A DNA stretch of 64,000 nucleotides. It comes from Erigeron canadensis (taxonomy: Eukaryota > Streptophyta > Magnoliopsida > Asterales > Asteraceae). Made by a program: the position numbers and the translations under genes. Below the pieces are notes generated by a model, which was not told the origin of the DNA, ran no database searches, and worked only from the letters and a program-made list of their open reading frames with translations. Shown here piece after piece: positions 1-12,929 of the stretch (position 1 is its first letter; every line of letters starts with the position of its first letter). The DNA lies in NCBI RefSeq assembly GCF_010389155.1, contig NC_057766.1:28529516-28593515 (forward strand), in the 5' to 3' direction.

Positions 1-544
1 CACAGTGAAAGGTTAACATAAGAGGGATAGTTTAGTTGGATATGTTTTGGTGTAATGTGCCGTTATTAATTTCAAGTAGAACTTAAAATACAGACAGTAT
101 TATTAGTCCTGCCATCCGAAAGGGAATATATGAATGTTCATGTTTTAAGTAGAATAATAGATCTTTACAAACAGGTCTTTGTCCTAGTGATATATAAGGT
201 GTATCTCTCAACCAAGTGGTTGTTGGTTCAAGTTTAAGATGGGACAAATGTGTAGTAAAAGGTGTGGTGTATGGCATTTGTTTGTTAAACCTGACAACAT
301 TAAATAACAAATAACTGCTACAAAGAAAGATTTGTCTGCAATGGCAAAGATAATGGCTCAAAAGGTGTAGTAAAAAGCTGAACTTGGATAATGGCTGTCG
401 AAATTAGATAGGTTCATAAATTGCCGAACTAAACTTTTTGGACGATTTAACTTCCGTAATGTAATTCTTTTACTTGTTGAAATATAGTGAAATGAAGCAG
501 TAGCATTTTTGCTTCTATTGTTTCTGATTATTGTTTGCTTTTAG

Positions 545-3372
545 GTGATAACAAAATTCTGCTCTGAGCGAATTGCACAGTATGCTTTTGAGTATGCTCA
601 CCTGAACAACAGAAAAACCGTGACTGCTGTTCATAAAGCAAACATCATGAAGCTTGCAGATGGTCTTTTCTTGGAGTCATGCAGGGAGATTGCGAAAAGG
701 TATCCCGATATCAAGTACAATGAGATTATTGTGGACAACTGCTGCATGCAACTTGTGTCTAAACCAGAGCAATTCGATGTCATGGTATGTTAATCTTATT
801 CTGTAATATAGCTATTAATTTTTCCTTTCATTTCTCACTATTGTGTCGTCCTCCTTATTAGATTATATTGATTTAGGTTAGTCTGCACACGTTCCTAGCT
901 TCATTAATCTTAATTTGGTATACGGACCGTCAATCTGTAAACAAACTGAATTACATCTGTAACGTATTTTCATCTGGAAGAAACTTATTAGAAGATGTTG
1001 TCTGCGAGCTATGGCAGCACTTGTGAACACGGCATATTCTCATGATTGTTGGTTTCCCTTGGAACCACATGGGAGTTCTAAAAAGGAATATTGCCTTATC
1101 ACGTGGGACCATATGAATTATTAGAGCTGAAAATAAGTGGTCTAAGAACCACTAGTCTGGTGGCGTTGTGGATGTATGATACGCCCCGACTGGAAAATAT
1201 GCAAAAACACACGATGATAACGACCACCGTAATGATCCATTTTCAAGAGGTTGGTCAACTTCCCTAGATGACAGTTACCATTCGAGATGCAAACCAACTC
1301 TCCAAATCATGCTCACATATTTAGTTCTCTATTGAAAAGCATAATAAGCTTAATATTCTACTGAAATTGCTAATTCTAATCATTGGCTTAATAATGATAA
1401 TACATATCTAATGATTATATTTACCAATAATATTTGCTCATATTCTTGTCATACTTAATCATGCACAAATCTAAGAATATCCTTATTCGGATTCGCTTCT
1501 TGGCTGCACAATATATTATACCGCACTCTACTTTCAGCTCACCACTTTCTGCTTAACTAGTAGTCTTTGTGTCCATATTCACATGTCTTTTGAGAAATGA
1601 ACAAGGATTGGCCTTATTCTTTCTAATCATTAAAAACTTTATTAGTGTGGGTCCCCAGTCACCTAATAGGACGTGAGAAGAAGAAATAAAGATGTGATTG
1701 TGGGGTCACATTATGAGGAAAATTGAAGATGAAAATCAGCAGAACAAGAACCAAATAAAGGTCACACATGACTGACTCATAATGCGAGATTGTTAGCCAA
1801 ATATCTAAACTAATCCTAATATGGGACAAAATAAGAGAACCTTTTGAACAAAAACCAATTTGATTAGTATTGATTAATTTTTACTAATGGGACGTTGTAA
1901 TTCTTATGTTTTGTGGCACACATAAATGAATCATTGTGTTTATTTTCGAACGGGTGAGGTATTAAATAAGACAATTCAGAACTGGCAACTGCATAGATAC
2001 TAAACACATGAGTAGACTAATATAATTATTTCAGTAACATAATGACGAAATCTTGTCATACTTGAGATATGTTCCCTCTAAGTTAAATATGTTTAACACT
2101 CATGAGTCATGACCATAAATTGCTTCATTACTTAATAATGGATCCACCCAACCTCCAATTATTGTCCTCATTTGGATTTTGGATTTCACAAATAATTTCC
2201 TCATTCTAAAGTGGCTTTCAATGATGAGTATGCCCTTCAAATAAAATGTGGACCGTAGGCCCCCAAAGTGGTCAAGTGGGTCTTTTGTTACGACAATAAT
2301 GTAAAGAAAGAGTAGAGTGTGCTCAGGCAAGTGAATAGAATGATTGGCTCTCATCAAACCAAAGTAATGTAAGTAACGAAATGATGAAAATGGTTGCTTT
2401 CATAATCTTTTCTTGCAGCTTGTCGGCTGTCGCATATGCTTACCCACAAAATTACGATTAGGCCATTACTATCAAGGGAATTGATTCATACTAATATATT
2501 GCAGGTGACTCCTAACCTTTATGGGAACCTAGTTGCGAACGTAGCTGCTGGTATTGCTGGCGGGACAGGTGTCATGCCAGGAGGTACAAACTTCCGAAAC
2601 ATATTTCTGTATGCTTAAACTTTTTTGGGTAAAAATATTGCATAAACTTTGTGGCAAAGATTGCTAACCTTCTACTCTTCTCTGTGGTTTTCCATAAAAA
2701 ATGAAATATCAGCTTGTTGTTTACATATTTGATATTCCTGTTAATCTCTAAGGGGATAATCCGAAAGATTTTAACTAAAAAGGACACAGGCTAAATGGGT
2801 CAACTGGGTCAAAACTCAAAAGTCAAGTGTATATAAATGTATAACCTTGAGTTTTTTTTCTTTCAACAAGTTAAAATTATTTTTGTTATAATCTAGTTTT
2901 GTAATCATATTGAACACTTTAAGTTATATATATAATTCAAATCAGGAGAGAATAGTACTTGCAGGTCGGCCCAACCTGGCCTAACCTATTTTGACCCATA
3001 CCAAATGTACCCTGCTTTGACATGGGAGCTGACCCGCTTTATAATGACCAACATGATTTGACCAAGCAATATTGATTGATTCTTACAGGAAATGTTGGGA
3101 CCGAGTTTGCTATCTTTGAGCAGGGTGCATCAGCTGGGAATGTCGGAAAACCAAAAATGGTCGAGAAGAAAAGAGCAAACCCCATAGCTCTATTTCTTTC
3201 ATCAGCCATGATGCTCAGGCACATCCAGCTTCCGGATTTTGCAGATCGTTTAGAAACTGCAGTGAAACATGTTATCTTTGAGGGAAAATACCGCACTAAA
3301 GACCTTGGAGGAAGCAGCACAACCCAAGAGGTTACTGATGCAGTCATATCTGCACTAGAAGGACTTGCGTGA
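545..3372 (+). CDS. IDH1: NAD-dependent isocitrate dehydrogenase regulatory subunit, mitochondrial (3' part, last three exons)
   Basis: This is a subunit of the mitochondrial NAD-IDH of the TCA cycle, which oxidises isocitrate to 2-oxoglutarate. Exons are 545-784, 2505-2583 and 3089-3369, with stop TGA at 3370-3372. All borders are GT..AG and the frame is kept (phase 0, then 1). The protein runs through [40 protein letters not shown], the [10 protein letters not shown] block, [12 protein letters not shown] and [15 protein letters not shown], all typical of the isocitrate/isopropylmalate dehydrogenase fold. Where catalytic plant subunits have HGSAPDIAG, this one has [10 protein letters not shown], so I assign it to the regulatory class. 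The N-terminal half, with the transit peptide, must lie left of base 1; 1-544 reads as intron ending in a TTAG acceptor. I see no damage. The symbol is given by class, not by a locus match. Confidence 0.93.
785..2504 (+). other. Long intron of the IDH gene
   Basis: This 1.7-kb AT-rich intron has a GTATGT donor and a TTGCAG acceptor. I found no coding exon or well-bounded mobile element in it. The next intron (2584-3088) contains short runs of the kind ACCCATTTGACCCGTT around 2790-3060. Similar runs recur in intron 2 of the second SSL gene (17010-17215) and are probably worn hAT-type miniature element remains. Confidence 0.6.
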
Positions 3373-3944
3373 GCTATGTCCTTACCCATTTTGCCAGCCT
3401 AACCTAATTAACATTCTTGATTGAATTTAAACTAGGTGCTAGATTTTTCTTGTGCCAACTTGACAATGGTTTTGGTCTAAATAAGTCGATCCATTAAGCG
3501 TAACCTGTAAAGGAAAGTGATCGGTTTTTGTTTTTGGTGTTGATAAATATGCAAGTCTATATGGCTCAAAGTTGCAAACTTGGTTTGCTGAGTTTCTTCT
3601 TGCCTTTTTAAATTCTTACTTGGAGCCATTTAAATAGAGCCATTTAAATACCCAGTTAAATGAACACTCGAACCTCTTTACCTTGTGATTGGTTTGAAGT
3701 CATTTTTGTGACAAAACATTAAAGTTACATAAAAATGATGTTTTCGAACATATATTTTGGCCAGAAATTGAAGTAAATACTACTCTTATGCAAACTACTG
3801 AGATACATGTTTCGTATATTATATATCATAGCATCCCATTTAACATTCATAAACATCAAATGCTACCTACAAGAGAAAATCATCCTGCGTTACAAACCGC
3901 TTATGCTATGAAGAAAAAAAGCAGCAGCAAAAGGGGGACATTTG
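3373..3944. other. Short convergent spacer between IDH and the first SSL gene
   Basis: About 570 bp separate the stop codons of two genes that converge, so it should hold both 3' UTRs. The only oddity is a small direct repeat of AGCCATTTAAATA near 3625-3650. I see no other gene. Confidence 0.5.
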
Positions 3945-6900
3945 TCATTTTGCTGAAGAGAGTGCAGTAGCAGGATATTGAGCAAGGTTGAGGCGTATGA
4001 TGGACGACTCTATCAGATTTCCAATATATAAATGTTCCCCAATCATTGTTCCTGTTGTAACCATTTTCAGGCTAGGGTCATAGTATCGCTCAAGCAGTTC
4101 CCCATTCAAATCCACAGCAACTACCCCTGAATTTTTCTCTATTGGAGGTCGTTTCATGTGCTTTTCCAGAAATGCAAGGACCTTTCTAATAAATGGATAT
4201 TTACGCGAAAGATCCCATACATATGAATGCTCCTGCCAAACAGATTCAGAACAAGTTACTAGTGTTATGCAACCAAAGTCACTAACTTTGTTTTTTCTTT
4301 TCAAATCTAGTCTTATATAGGACATAGACAAAATAAGTAAACGATTCTAATACAAGATAAGATAAATTATTTACCAATGGAATCCCGATCCAATAGTGAC
4401 CTTCACCATCATAATGAATGTTGTCAACGATACCAGGTAGCCTATCTACAAATAGGTCTGTTAGACCCTCTTTATCCCCATGTATGTAGTATCTCATGCA
4501 TCTCATCCTGCAGATTTCATTAACAAAACGTCAAATCTCTAAATTTTTGATGCCATCAGAGTTTCTGACGCATAAGAAGAAATGTGACATTACATGGGAG
4601 TTTCACAAAAGATAACAAAATCTTGATCCGGCGACATCTCAACACCGTTAGCATAGTAGAGATCTCGAGCAACCACTTTCGTCTGCTTTGTCGATGGATC
4701 ATAGCTCATTAATCTACCATAAGGCCGGCCTTCATATATGTCTAGCGCATGATCGTGCAAGTCGTATTTCCACGAGGCATCTGTGAAGTACAATATGCCA
4801 TTTTTTGCAACTGTTACAGCATCTGTTGTTGCAAATTTTATGCCCTCGGCCTCGTTTGTCAACATTTCTAGTTCGCCATCTTTGGTTATTTTAAGTAATC
4901 CCTAAGAACAAAAAAGTTGGAGACAAATAAGTGACAAACTAGACTTAAAACTGAAATCGTAAATGGGGATTACGAAGAAAGTCAAGAAACCAGGGACAGA
5001 TTACCAAGGCCCGCTGAATGGTATATTTGGGCTAGACAAGAGTCTAAGGCCCCCAAATTTTAATTGGCAAGGTAATATTATTGGAATTCAACCTTTTTTT
5101 TTATTAGTATTATTTTACAACGAAAGTCATTAGCAGCATCTCCACAATTTTAATATATAGGTTATTTTACATTTGTAATGTGGAAAACAAATTAAAATTA
5201 TACAATATATGGTTGTAGGATTCACAACGTGCCTAGATTGCATCTCAGCTTGTTAGAGGATGTGTTAGAGGAAGTAGTACAGTGTTGTGTTCAAAGACAA
5301 ACTAGACAATAAAAAAAACTAAACTAAACTTGTTAAGAGGAAATACGAATCAAAACTTGCAAGTGATCAAAAATAGACACCAAAACTCATCTCACTTGTA
5401 GCCACCAAATAAGTTAAGCTGACACTGCAGATTACATAATTAACTTTTTAAAGAAATTGGTTTGAGGTGTTTGTATTAATATTACGAGGACATGTTGAAC
5501 AGAAAATTATGTTTCACATCCCTTTTCGGTTCAAAAAAAAAAATGTTTCACATCCCTTTTATTATGCAATTTACTTTTCTCCGTATTGGCCATAATAATG
5601 GATTAGTTAATACATGTAATGAAGATTATTTATTTCTTGAATAAAATCCCCCCAGCCCCCCTTATTGGTGAGAATTATTTGAAAATATGAATCGAGTATG
5701 GGATGGTCTTATAGCATGTCCCATCCATGAGAGCGTATTTAATGATTTGATTGTCTTCTTTAGAGCTCAATAATTTTTTTAATTTTTTTTCTATTAAAAA
5801 AAAAAAACAAGTCGAGTCTCTATTATTGGAGTCAGATGTAGATGCAAATGTTTTACCAACGGTGACATATATGGTCCATGAGTACCTTTTATTTATGTAC
5901 TTGATGATCTTGTAAGGTAAATATTCATCTTTTGGATAAGTCAGAAATCAACTTTAGGCAGTAGACTAAAAAATTGCCCCGCGGAAACGATTATCCATGT
6001 TCTTAGCTCCAGAGTTTGAGATATATGATTAACTCCGATGAGTGTTATAATTCCATGAATTTTTGAAATCCGGCGAGATATAGAAAAATGAAGAGTAAGA
6101 GAGAAATAATATGGAGAAAAAAGCTTGAATTATTGTTTATCTGTTAAGGTTTTTCTTATTATTGTTTCATTTCATCTATGATATATAATTAAAATATGAC
6201 GTTTTCATAGTCAAGCTTTTAGCCAATTGGAACACAATTTAATAGCAACTTGTTTATATTATTTCACGTTAACTAATTCTGTAATTCAAGAGATTAATCT
6301 TACCTTTACTTTATTATTATGTGTTATAATCAATCTAATGTCAAACACATGACCGATAACGATGGCTAAGATTTTAGTCCATACATTATTCATTACAAAC
6401 TTTATGTTTGATTTTTCATTTTTAGGTATTTTGAAAAGTTATCACTCCGTAATCCGTATAATAATAGTACGACATATATATGTATTCGCAATTTGTATTA
6501 GCTAGGTTCGAATCTCCTTAAGTAAAATTCTTTGGGCATTACCAAAGAAAAAAGATATCGATATTATCAAAAAGACATCTCAAAATTACCACATATATCT
6601 GAGTCAAAAACTCGACTTATTTAACAGAATAAAATATACTATCAAAAGTTAACCAACTAACGTACCTTAAACGCATCAGCAACATAAACCTCACCTAAGT
6701 GACCAAGAGCGAGTCCAAGAGGTCGACCACCAGTGTTAACCCAGTCCTCAACCATCGAGTCATTCAACCTGACTCGTTTAACCCACCCACCATAACAACT
6801 CGTATATATAACACCCAAATTCGAGTCATACACAATATCTTCTGGTCCCAACAGCTGACCCTGGCCTATCTTTTCAGACCCATGAAGCATTTTTTGGTTC

Positions 6901-7106
6901 ACTTTTGGTATTAAAGTATTTGGTTTTTTGGCTAACTCTTCAGGAGAATATGGAGCTGCATCAAAATTATCGAAATGGACCACAAGTAGAGCTAACAACA
7001 TTGTGGCTATGGCCGTGATGAGTATCACACGCCATGGCCCAGTGGTTTGGGTTGTGGTTCCTGTTGATGAAGTCGTTGGTGATGGTGAGTGAGTTGAGTC
7101 GGCCAT
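3945..7106 (-). CDS. Strictosidine synthase-like protein, copy A (389 aa, four exons)
   Basis: This is an SSL protein, a six-bladed beta-propeller also annotated as adipocyte plasma membrane-associated protein-like. Exons in transcript order are 7106-6666, 4901-4594, 4507-4375 and 4232-3945 (TGA). Borders are GT..AG with phases 0, 2, 0, and the CDS is 1170 nt. Residues 26-44 form a membrane anchor ([19 protein letters not shown]), so it should be a type II membrane protein facing the ER lumen or vacuole. Family blocks are [64 protein letters not shown] and the C-terminal [12 protein letters not shown]. The region aligned with the catalytic Glu309 of true strictosidine synthase reads LKMVTTG, so Pictet-Spengler activity is not expected. 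Substrate unknown. The usual [10 protein letters not shown] reads [15 protein letters not shown]-like box lies 32 bp before the ATG. Confidence 0.93.
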
Positions 7107-7137
7107 TGTGTGATTACATTTGTGTGAAAGAGAAATT

Positions 7138-7145
7138 TATTTATA
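7138..7145 (-). promoter_or_regulatory. TATA-like box of SSL copy A
   Basis: TATAAATA on the minus strand, 32 bp upstream of the ATG at 7106. If used, the 5' UTR would be very short, so the main start could instead lie further upstream. Confidence 0.4.
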
Positions 7146-7910
7146 CATAAAGTCATGACTTTGACTATGATATTTTACAAAATTTAATGAGTCATCTAGA
7201 ATAATACATATATTATCTTTTACTTTTTATCTTATCTAAAATTGAAACAAGACAACAAAATTTGTTAAATCTAGATATTGCATGACTTATTTTAGCTTTT
7301 GAGGTGGTGAGGTAATGTCATATGGATTTCTAGTGACTTATCTTGATTTTCACAATATAGGCCGGCCCAGCCCATGATAATGTTGGTCTCTCTCTTGTTG
7401 AGTTGTTGATACTTGATAGTTTATATCTGTTAGATATGTCTCAACTCTCAAGTAGTCAAGAATATCATAAACATATCTAGCTTAGCCATCTAAACACAAT
7501 ACGTAAACAAAATATGAATCAAATGCTGTAAATCTGTTATGCAACTATTGAGATACATTTTCGTGTATATTCCGGAATTGAAGATGATAAATGTTCATAA
7601 TATGTACTCTAATAATTTTTTTTAACAATAAAATTATTACACATAACAGATCAAGTAATAAGAGATGAAGAGATTTATTCATATATACTAATAAGGTTGT
7701 AGTTCTAGGAGGATTGTTAGAAAAATGTCATTTTCCTTTCAAAATAGAAAATGTCATTAACATACATAATTAAACATCAAATGTTATATAGCTAGACATA
7801 AAAATCCATACTTTACCATGCATTATTTCAACATTATATCAATGATAGAAAATATTTGTATCACACATTATGATATATCTACCACATTACTATTTTAATA
7901 ACTTATTCAA

Positions 7911-8600
7911 TACAGTAGAACCTCTATAATTTAATACTCGATAATTTAATTACCTCGATAAAATTAATAATTTGTCCGGTCTCAACTTGGGACCAGTACA
8001 AAATTGGACCCCAGTTAATAAAATAATAAGATAATAATTTTTTTGAAACCCCAATGTAAATATATTAGTCCCAATAGAACTATAAATTAACAATTCCTTA
8101 AATATTTCAAAATTCTAACATTTTCTAGTAAAAAATGAATCTATAGTCACTAGTTTATTTTGGAACTTGAAATATGTATTGAGTTATCTTTAAAATTTCT
8201 CATTGCATTTAAAAGTTGAGGCATTGTCTTCTCGTATTGTAACAAAAAGTTGTGAAGTGTTGTTACCGATGATCTCTTGAGAGTTGTTGATTGGTCATGG
8301 TTGATTTCTTTACACCTTTTAGTTTAGAAGCCATAGTTGATGTGATTTTAAAACTTATCATTGGGCATTTTATAGTGAGAAATCTAGAATCATGTACATT
8401 GAACTATCTTTAATTTAAAACAATGCACTTGACAAGTTAATGTGCAAACATAAATTGAAAATGGAAATCAAAAAGGGAACTTTTGAAGGTTTGGACATCT
8501 TTAAATTAATAATTTATTAATTTATCGATATAATAATATCCCGATAAATTTATAAAAAACCTCGGTCCCGATATTATTAATTTATAGAGGTTTTACTGTA
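7911..8600. mobile_element. Emigrant/Lemi-type (pogo-like, Tc1/mariner) miniature element, 686 bp
   Basis: The left end reads CAGTAGAACCTCTATAATTT (from 7913) and the right end, inverted, reads CAGTAAAACCTCTATAAATT (to 8598). TA flanks both sides (7911-7912 and 8599-8600). These termini match what I recall of Emigrant and Lemi1 inverted repeats, and TA is the superfamily target site. The inside is AT-rich with no usable ORF, so it is non-autonomous. The rest of the spacer around it (7147-10414) holds no gene that I can support. Confidence 0.85.
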
Positions 8601-10414
8601 TGTTGTATGTGTTGTACTTTGTGGTAGATTTATAAAAAAGTATGGTATGAATATCACCACTCGTAACTAAAGCTATCACTAAGAGAGAAAAAAAATAGAA
8701 CGTATATAGAAACAAATTAAAAAACGGGTATTTATTATTTTAGAAAAAGAGTTTTGTAACAGGAATTTAAGTAATAGAGACGATAAAAAAAAAATAAAAA
8801 ATTAAGAGTGGACAAATTTAGAAAACAATGAAAAAAAAACATAATACATGAGAAAAACTTAAAAACTTATTAAAAAAAAAGTTAAAAATCCAAGATACAA
8901 ATGGTCTGTGCGCGATCTTTGTCTCGATTGTTTGCATTATTTTGGGTAAAATATTATCAACCGATAAAAGTGTTAGTTTAAATTCAAAAATATGAGCGTG
9001 AGAATAGGTATATGTATATGTTTCGAGTAGAGTTCCAAAAATCAAACAGAATTAGACAGATTGAGTACAAGTTAAAATGATGGGAAATGATATTGGTATC
9101 ACTTATTTTGATAGATGTATCACAACTGTGCATTACAAGCTTATACAATCAACTGTAAAACATGTACATTGTGATACATTTATTAAAATTTGTGGAACGA
9201 ATATCATCTCCCTAAAATGATAACTCCTGATAAGGGTCAAAACAAGACCATTTATGGGAGCCTTATGTTTTTTTTTTCTGGTTTTTTTTTTCTATGCATT
9301 TAGAGTGAGTTAGAGTTTAATTTTATTTTCAAATTTGATTTGCTTTTAATATTACAGTAGTTTTTGACTATCCAGCCCTAAGCATCTAAATCCTGAGGAC
9401 AACACTGCATAACATAGTCATCAACGACGACGATAACACGATATATATCATCGGTTTACATTAAGGATCCTTTAAACAATATTACTTCTACCAACCCTAA
9501 TTTTCAATATCAGTTACATAAAACAAATACTTTACATGTTGTGTCATGCATGATATTATAGAGCACATCGCAAGTCTAAACCTAAACGTTGATGTTTAGT
9601 GATTTTTCTATTTAAATGAATTTGTTTTATGTTCTTAATAAAATAATGTTTAGTTTTATGAATTAATTTGTTTTTTAAAAGATAGAATTTGTTTCTTTTT
9701 GACATTCAAAATTTTTTTTTATTTAATTTTGACCGTAATTATTTTTTATTGTGTTATATAACACTTGCTATAAAATATATGAATGAATTGAGTTTTTGAT
9801 GTACTATTCAATGATTTAAGTTTCATGAACTATTATAAAATACATAAAAAGATATTTATGGTCAAAATTATAAAAAAATGACTTTGAAAGTCAAACTAAG
9901 ACACTTAAAATAGAACGGTGGGTATTACTTAGCAAGTATTGGTACTTATTGGCACTTATTGGCAAAAAAATGGGATGACACATGACAAGTTGGCATTAGT
10001 TGAAATACTTGCCGGAACTTACCAATTTTTAGCATAATAGTTTAATCCGATAATCCAAAAATGACACTTAGAGTTGTGATTGGTTAATAAGTTATTGGAT
10101 TAGTTGTTTTTTCATATGTATAAAAATTATATTATATTATGTAATATTTAAAAATATCCTGACTGAGTTACGTTTCGAGTCACGAGTTAAATTTTTTTTT
10201 TTTCGAATTGAGTAAAAAATTACGAGTCGTCAACTATGAAGCCATTTAGCTTTGGATTAAATAAAATATATAACATTAGTACTAAAAGTATACATATAGT
10301 TATGTTATATACAAATTGGGATAGCCACAACCATCATATCATGTGTGCGAGCGATCTTTATTTTGCTAGTATTTTTATTTTATGTGTAGTGAGATCGGGT
10401 CCTTATGTGGTTAC

Positions 10415-11722
10415 TTAGAGCTTGGTACGTTGTTTCCCGCTAGCAAAAGCCTTGATATCCTCATCTTGTTCGAAATAAGGCACATGTTTGACTCCTAGAT
10501 TCACATATGCTTCTACCCCGTCACCTCCTTCATCGTCTAGTAATATGATACTTCTCTTAAATGTACCAAACCCAAAGCTTATCCATAAAGGTTTTTCAAA
10601 GCCAAAGTTAACACCATAAAAAGGAAACTTACACCAGCTAGTTGACCAAATTATCTCTGTCGAGTTTGGAATGTTGGTATAATGTGAGAAGGAATTCAAT
10701 ATCACTTTTTTCATTTCATGGTTATCATGACCTACTTTCAAATATTCGTTAGTGGTTTCTTTAAAATTATCTGTTAATAGGGTTGTCAATTCCGCAAACT
10801 CCTTTATGGTATCACAAGAAGTGACTATGAGACCCCAAAGATTTCCAAAAGCATTTTTGGGTATCAAAGATATCGTTCCATGCCTAAGGTCAATTGGTTG
10901 GACTAAGGCAGAGCATTTTGGATGACCATAAATCGCATAATCTACACCAATGAAAGCCTTCCATAATAGGGCGGACACCAATTGTCCCTTGGACATATGA
11001 TGTGTGTTTATTTTTCCACCTAGTGTAGCTTTGGCTCTCATTTTTGATATTGCATAACCATTGAACGAAAGTTTTATTGTGACGTAGTCATCATTCGATT
11101 CTGAGTTAGCAAAGTGTATCTCAAAAGGAGATAAACCTCGAGAAGGAAACAAACCAGACACTGGAAAGATACTATTAGCAACAACTTCAACCTTGGTCTC
11201 TCGTCGACTGAAGGTAGCCCATTGGGTAAGAAACGTGGTCAAAGTGGCGGCATCACCAATCTTGTGTGACATATTTACACCGAGTGCTAAACCTCCACAA
11301 CGAAAAATGGTGACTTGGATTGCAAGTAGTGGATTAGTAGCTTCAAATGTGGACCAAATTTTCAATGGTAGGAATTCATTGATCACCTTAGGATTTTCTT
11401 TGAGATGAAGAATTTCTTCAATTGTGATATCAACTTGAGATTGTATAAACTCAACACCTTGGTCATTGCAGTCAACTTCTCGAATGTCCTCAATATATCT
11501 ACCGGCTAAAGGGTACATAAGAGTCAAAGTTTTTTCTAATGATTTCCGAAGCTTGGCAATAGAACATGAGACATCACCGTTACTTGAAGGAATAAAGAGA
11601 ACAAGAGGCACATACGTCGTTGGAGCAAATTCATCTATGAAACTTATTTTATATCGACGAAGGATGGAAGGAGTCCCGAACGAGGGTTTTATTAAGTTTT
11701 TTGATTGGATTTCAACCTTCAT
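10415..11722 (-). CDS. BAHD acyltransferase, vinorine synthase-like (435 aa, single exon)
   Basis: BAHD enzymes transfer an acyl group from acyl-CoA to an alcohol or amine of a specialised metabolite in the cytosol. The ORF is full length for the family. The catalytic HxxxD motif is HKIGD at residues 153-157, inside GVNMSHKIGDAATLTTFLTQ, the wording typical of the vinorine synthase/Pun1 clade. The second family motif, normally DFGWG, is NFGFE at 372-376, which is unusual. Other family marks are LMYPLAGRY (68-76) and VQPIDLRHG in the middle. The start at 11722 fits the usual MKVEI N-terminus. A TATA box lies at 11793-11801. It lies between two SSL genes on the same strand. Substrate cannot be read from sequence. 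The altered DFGWG may affect folding or CoA binding, since that motif is structural rather than catalytic. Confidence 0.94.
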   Translation of the reverse strand: MKVEIQSKNLIKPSFGTPSILRRYKISFIDEFAPTTYVPLVLFIPSSNGDVSCSIAKLRKSLEKTLTLMYPLAGRYIEDIREVDCNDQGVEFIQSQVDITIEEILHLKENPKVINEFLPLKIWSTFEATNPLLAIQVTIFRCGGLALGVNMSHKIGDAATLTTFLTQWATFSRRETKVEVVANSIFPVSGLFPSRGLSPFEIHFANSESNDDYVTIKLSFNGYAISKMRAKATLGGKINTHHMSKGQLVSALLWKAFIGVDYAIYGHPKCSALVQPIDLRHGTISLIPKNAFGNLWGLIVTSCDTIKEFAELTTLLTDNFKETTNEYLKVGHDNHEMKKVILNSFSHYTNIPNSTEIIWSTSWCKFPFYGVNFGFEKPLWISFGFGTFKRSIILLDDEGGDGVEAYVNLGVKHVPYFEQDEDIKAFASGKQRTKL

Positions 11723-11792
11723 AGTCGAAGCAAGAGGAATTGGGGTATGAATGTCACAGAATATGAAAACTAGTAGATCGATTTTTATAATG

Positions 11793-11801
11793 TATTATAT
11801 A
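11793..11801 (-). promoter_or_regulatory. TATA box of the BAHD gene
   Basis: TATATAATA on the minus strand, 71 bp upstream of the ATG at 11722, a normal distance for a plant gene. Confidence 0.5.
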
Positions 11802-12619
11802 CACATTTAATTGGTGTCAGTGCACAAGAAAATAATGAGTACATGACCCTTCTATTATAATATTAAATAAATGTCACTATAAATCAAGTTGTTAATCAAT
11901 TGGTACAGCTATTTATACTTTGGCCGTCACTTACATCTAGACATTTAGACCAACAAAATGGATTAAATACCTAGGATTAGACTAAAAGCGTTAAGGTCAA
12001 GATCGAAATGCATTGAAAAACACGGTAGCTTAAGGCACATTGTCAAAAAAGCCTGCAGAGATATCGAATATCTACTTGTAATAAAATGTTTAGCATCAAT
12101 ATAAATACAATTTTTTTGATAATACACGTTTTAATACGCTTCACCTCACTATACAATGGTGAGTGCCAATCATGATAAACAAAATTGTCTTAACGGAACA
12201 TGCATGCGCTATGTACCGCATAGTGTCAGCTCCAAATAAAAAACGTAAGTGCATCTGTTATGTTGATACATATATCCATATTGTTGTATTCGGTTTATCC
12301 TAATTCGCAGATTTATTGCCAATGTTCATCTTTCATCCTAAAACACATGCAAGCCTCCATGGCTCTATGTTTGCGCGGACATGCATAAGCTTTGTTTGAC
12401 AATCAAAATATTTAGAAGTTCATGGTATCACATCTACACTTGGTAATATCAATTAATACATAATCGGACAAGAAAACGTACATGAGAAAAACCAACAAAA
12501 AAACATACATGGAAGAAGAGAATCATGATATTTCTACACTTGACTACTGCCATCAATTCATCAACAAAAATAAATTGTAAGCCATGTGTACTCAAAATCA
12601 TACATGAGAATATTATTAG

Positions 12620-12928
12620 TTTATTTAAGGGAGTAGTATCCTGGAATGTAACAAACTTTAGACGAATGTTTATAATGTGAAATAACTAAAGTTGTGTTCA
12701 CTGTATGTAATCATCTTTAAATTATGTTTATTGTTTGTAAAAAAGGTATACGTGACAACCATATATAGCTGCTACTTGTTAGTTTTTGATTGGTCGGATA
12801 CCTTTTTTTACATACAATAGACATAATTTAAAGATCATTACATACAATGAACACAACTTTAGTTATTTCACACTTTAGATATTCGTCCAAAGTTTGTTAC
12901 ATTTCAGGATACTTATCCCTTTATTTAA
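12620..12928. mobile_element. MULE-type foldback miniature element, 291 bp, with 9-bp target duplication
   Basis: The element (12629-12919) is almost wholly two inverted arms of about 130 bp. The left arm begins GGGAGTAGTATCCTGGAATG; the right arm, inverted, begins GGGATAAGTATCCTGAAATG. It is flanked on both sides by TTTATTTAA (12620-12628 and 12920-12928). A perfect 9-bp duplication with long terminal repeats fits Mutator-like elements. No coding capacity. Confidence 0.88.
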
Positions 12929-12929
12929 T

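Noticed and set aside
3788..3970. A 60-codon ORF opposite the end of SSL copy A.
   Set aside because: It overlaps the last exon of copy A on the other strand, has no domain, and sits in the 3' UTR region.
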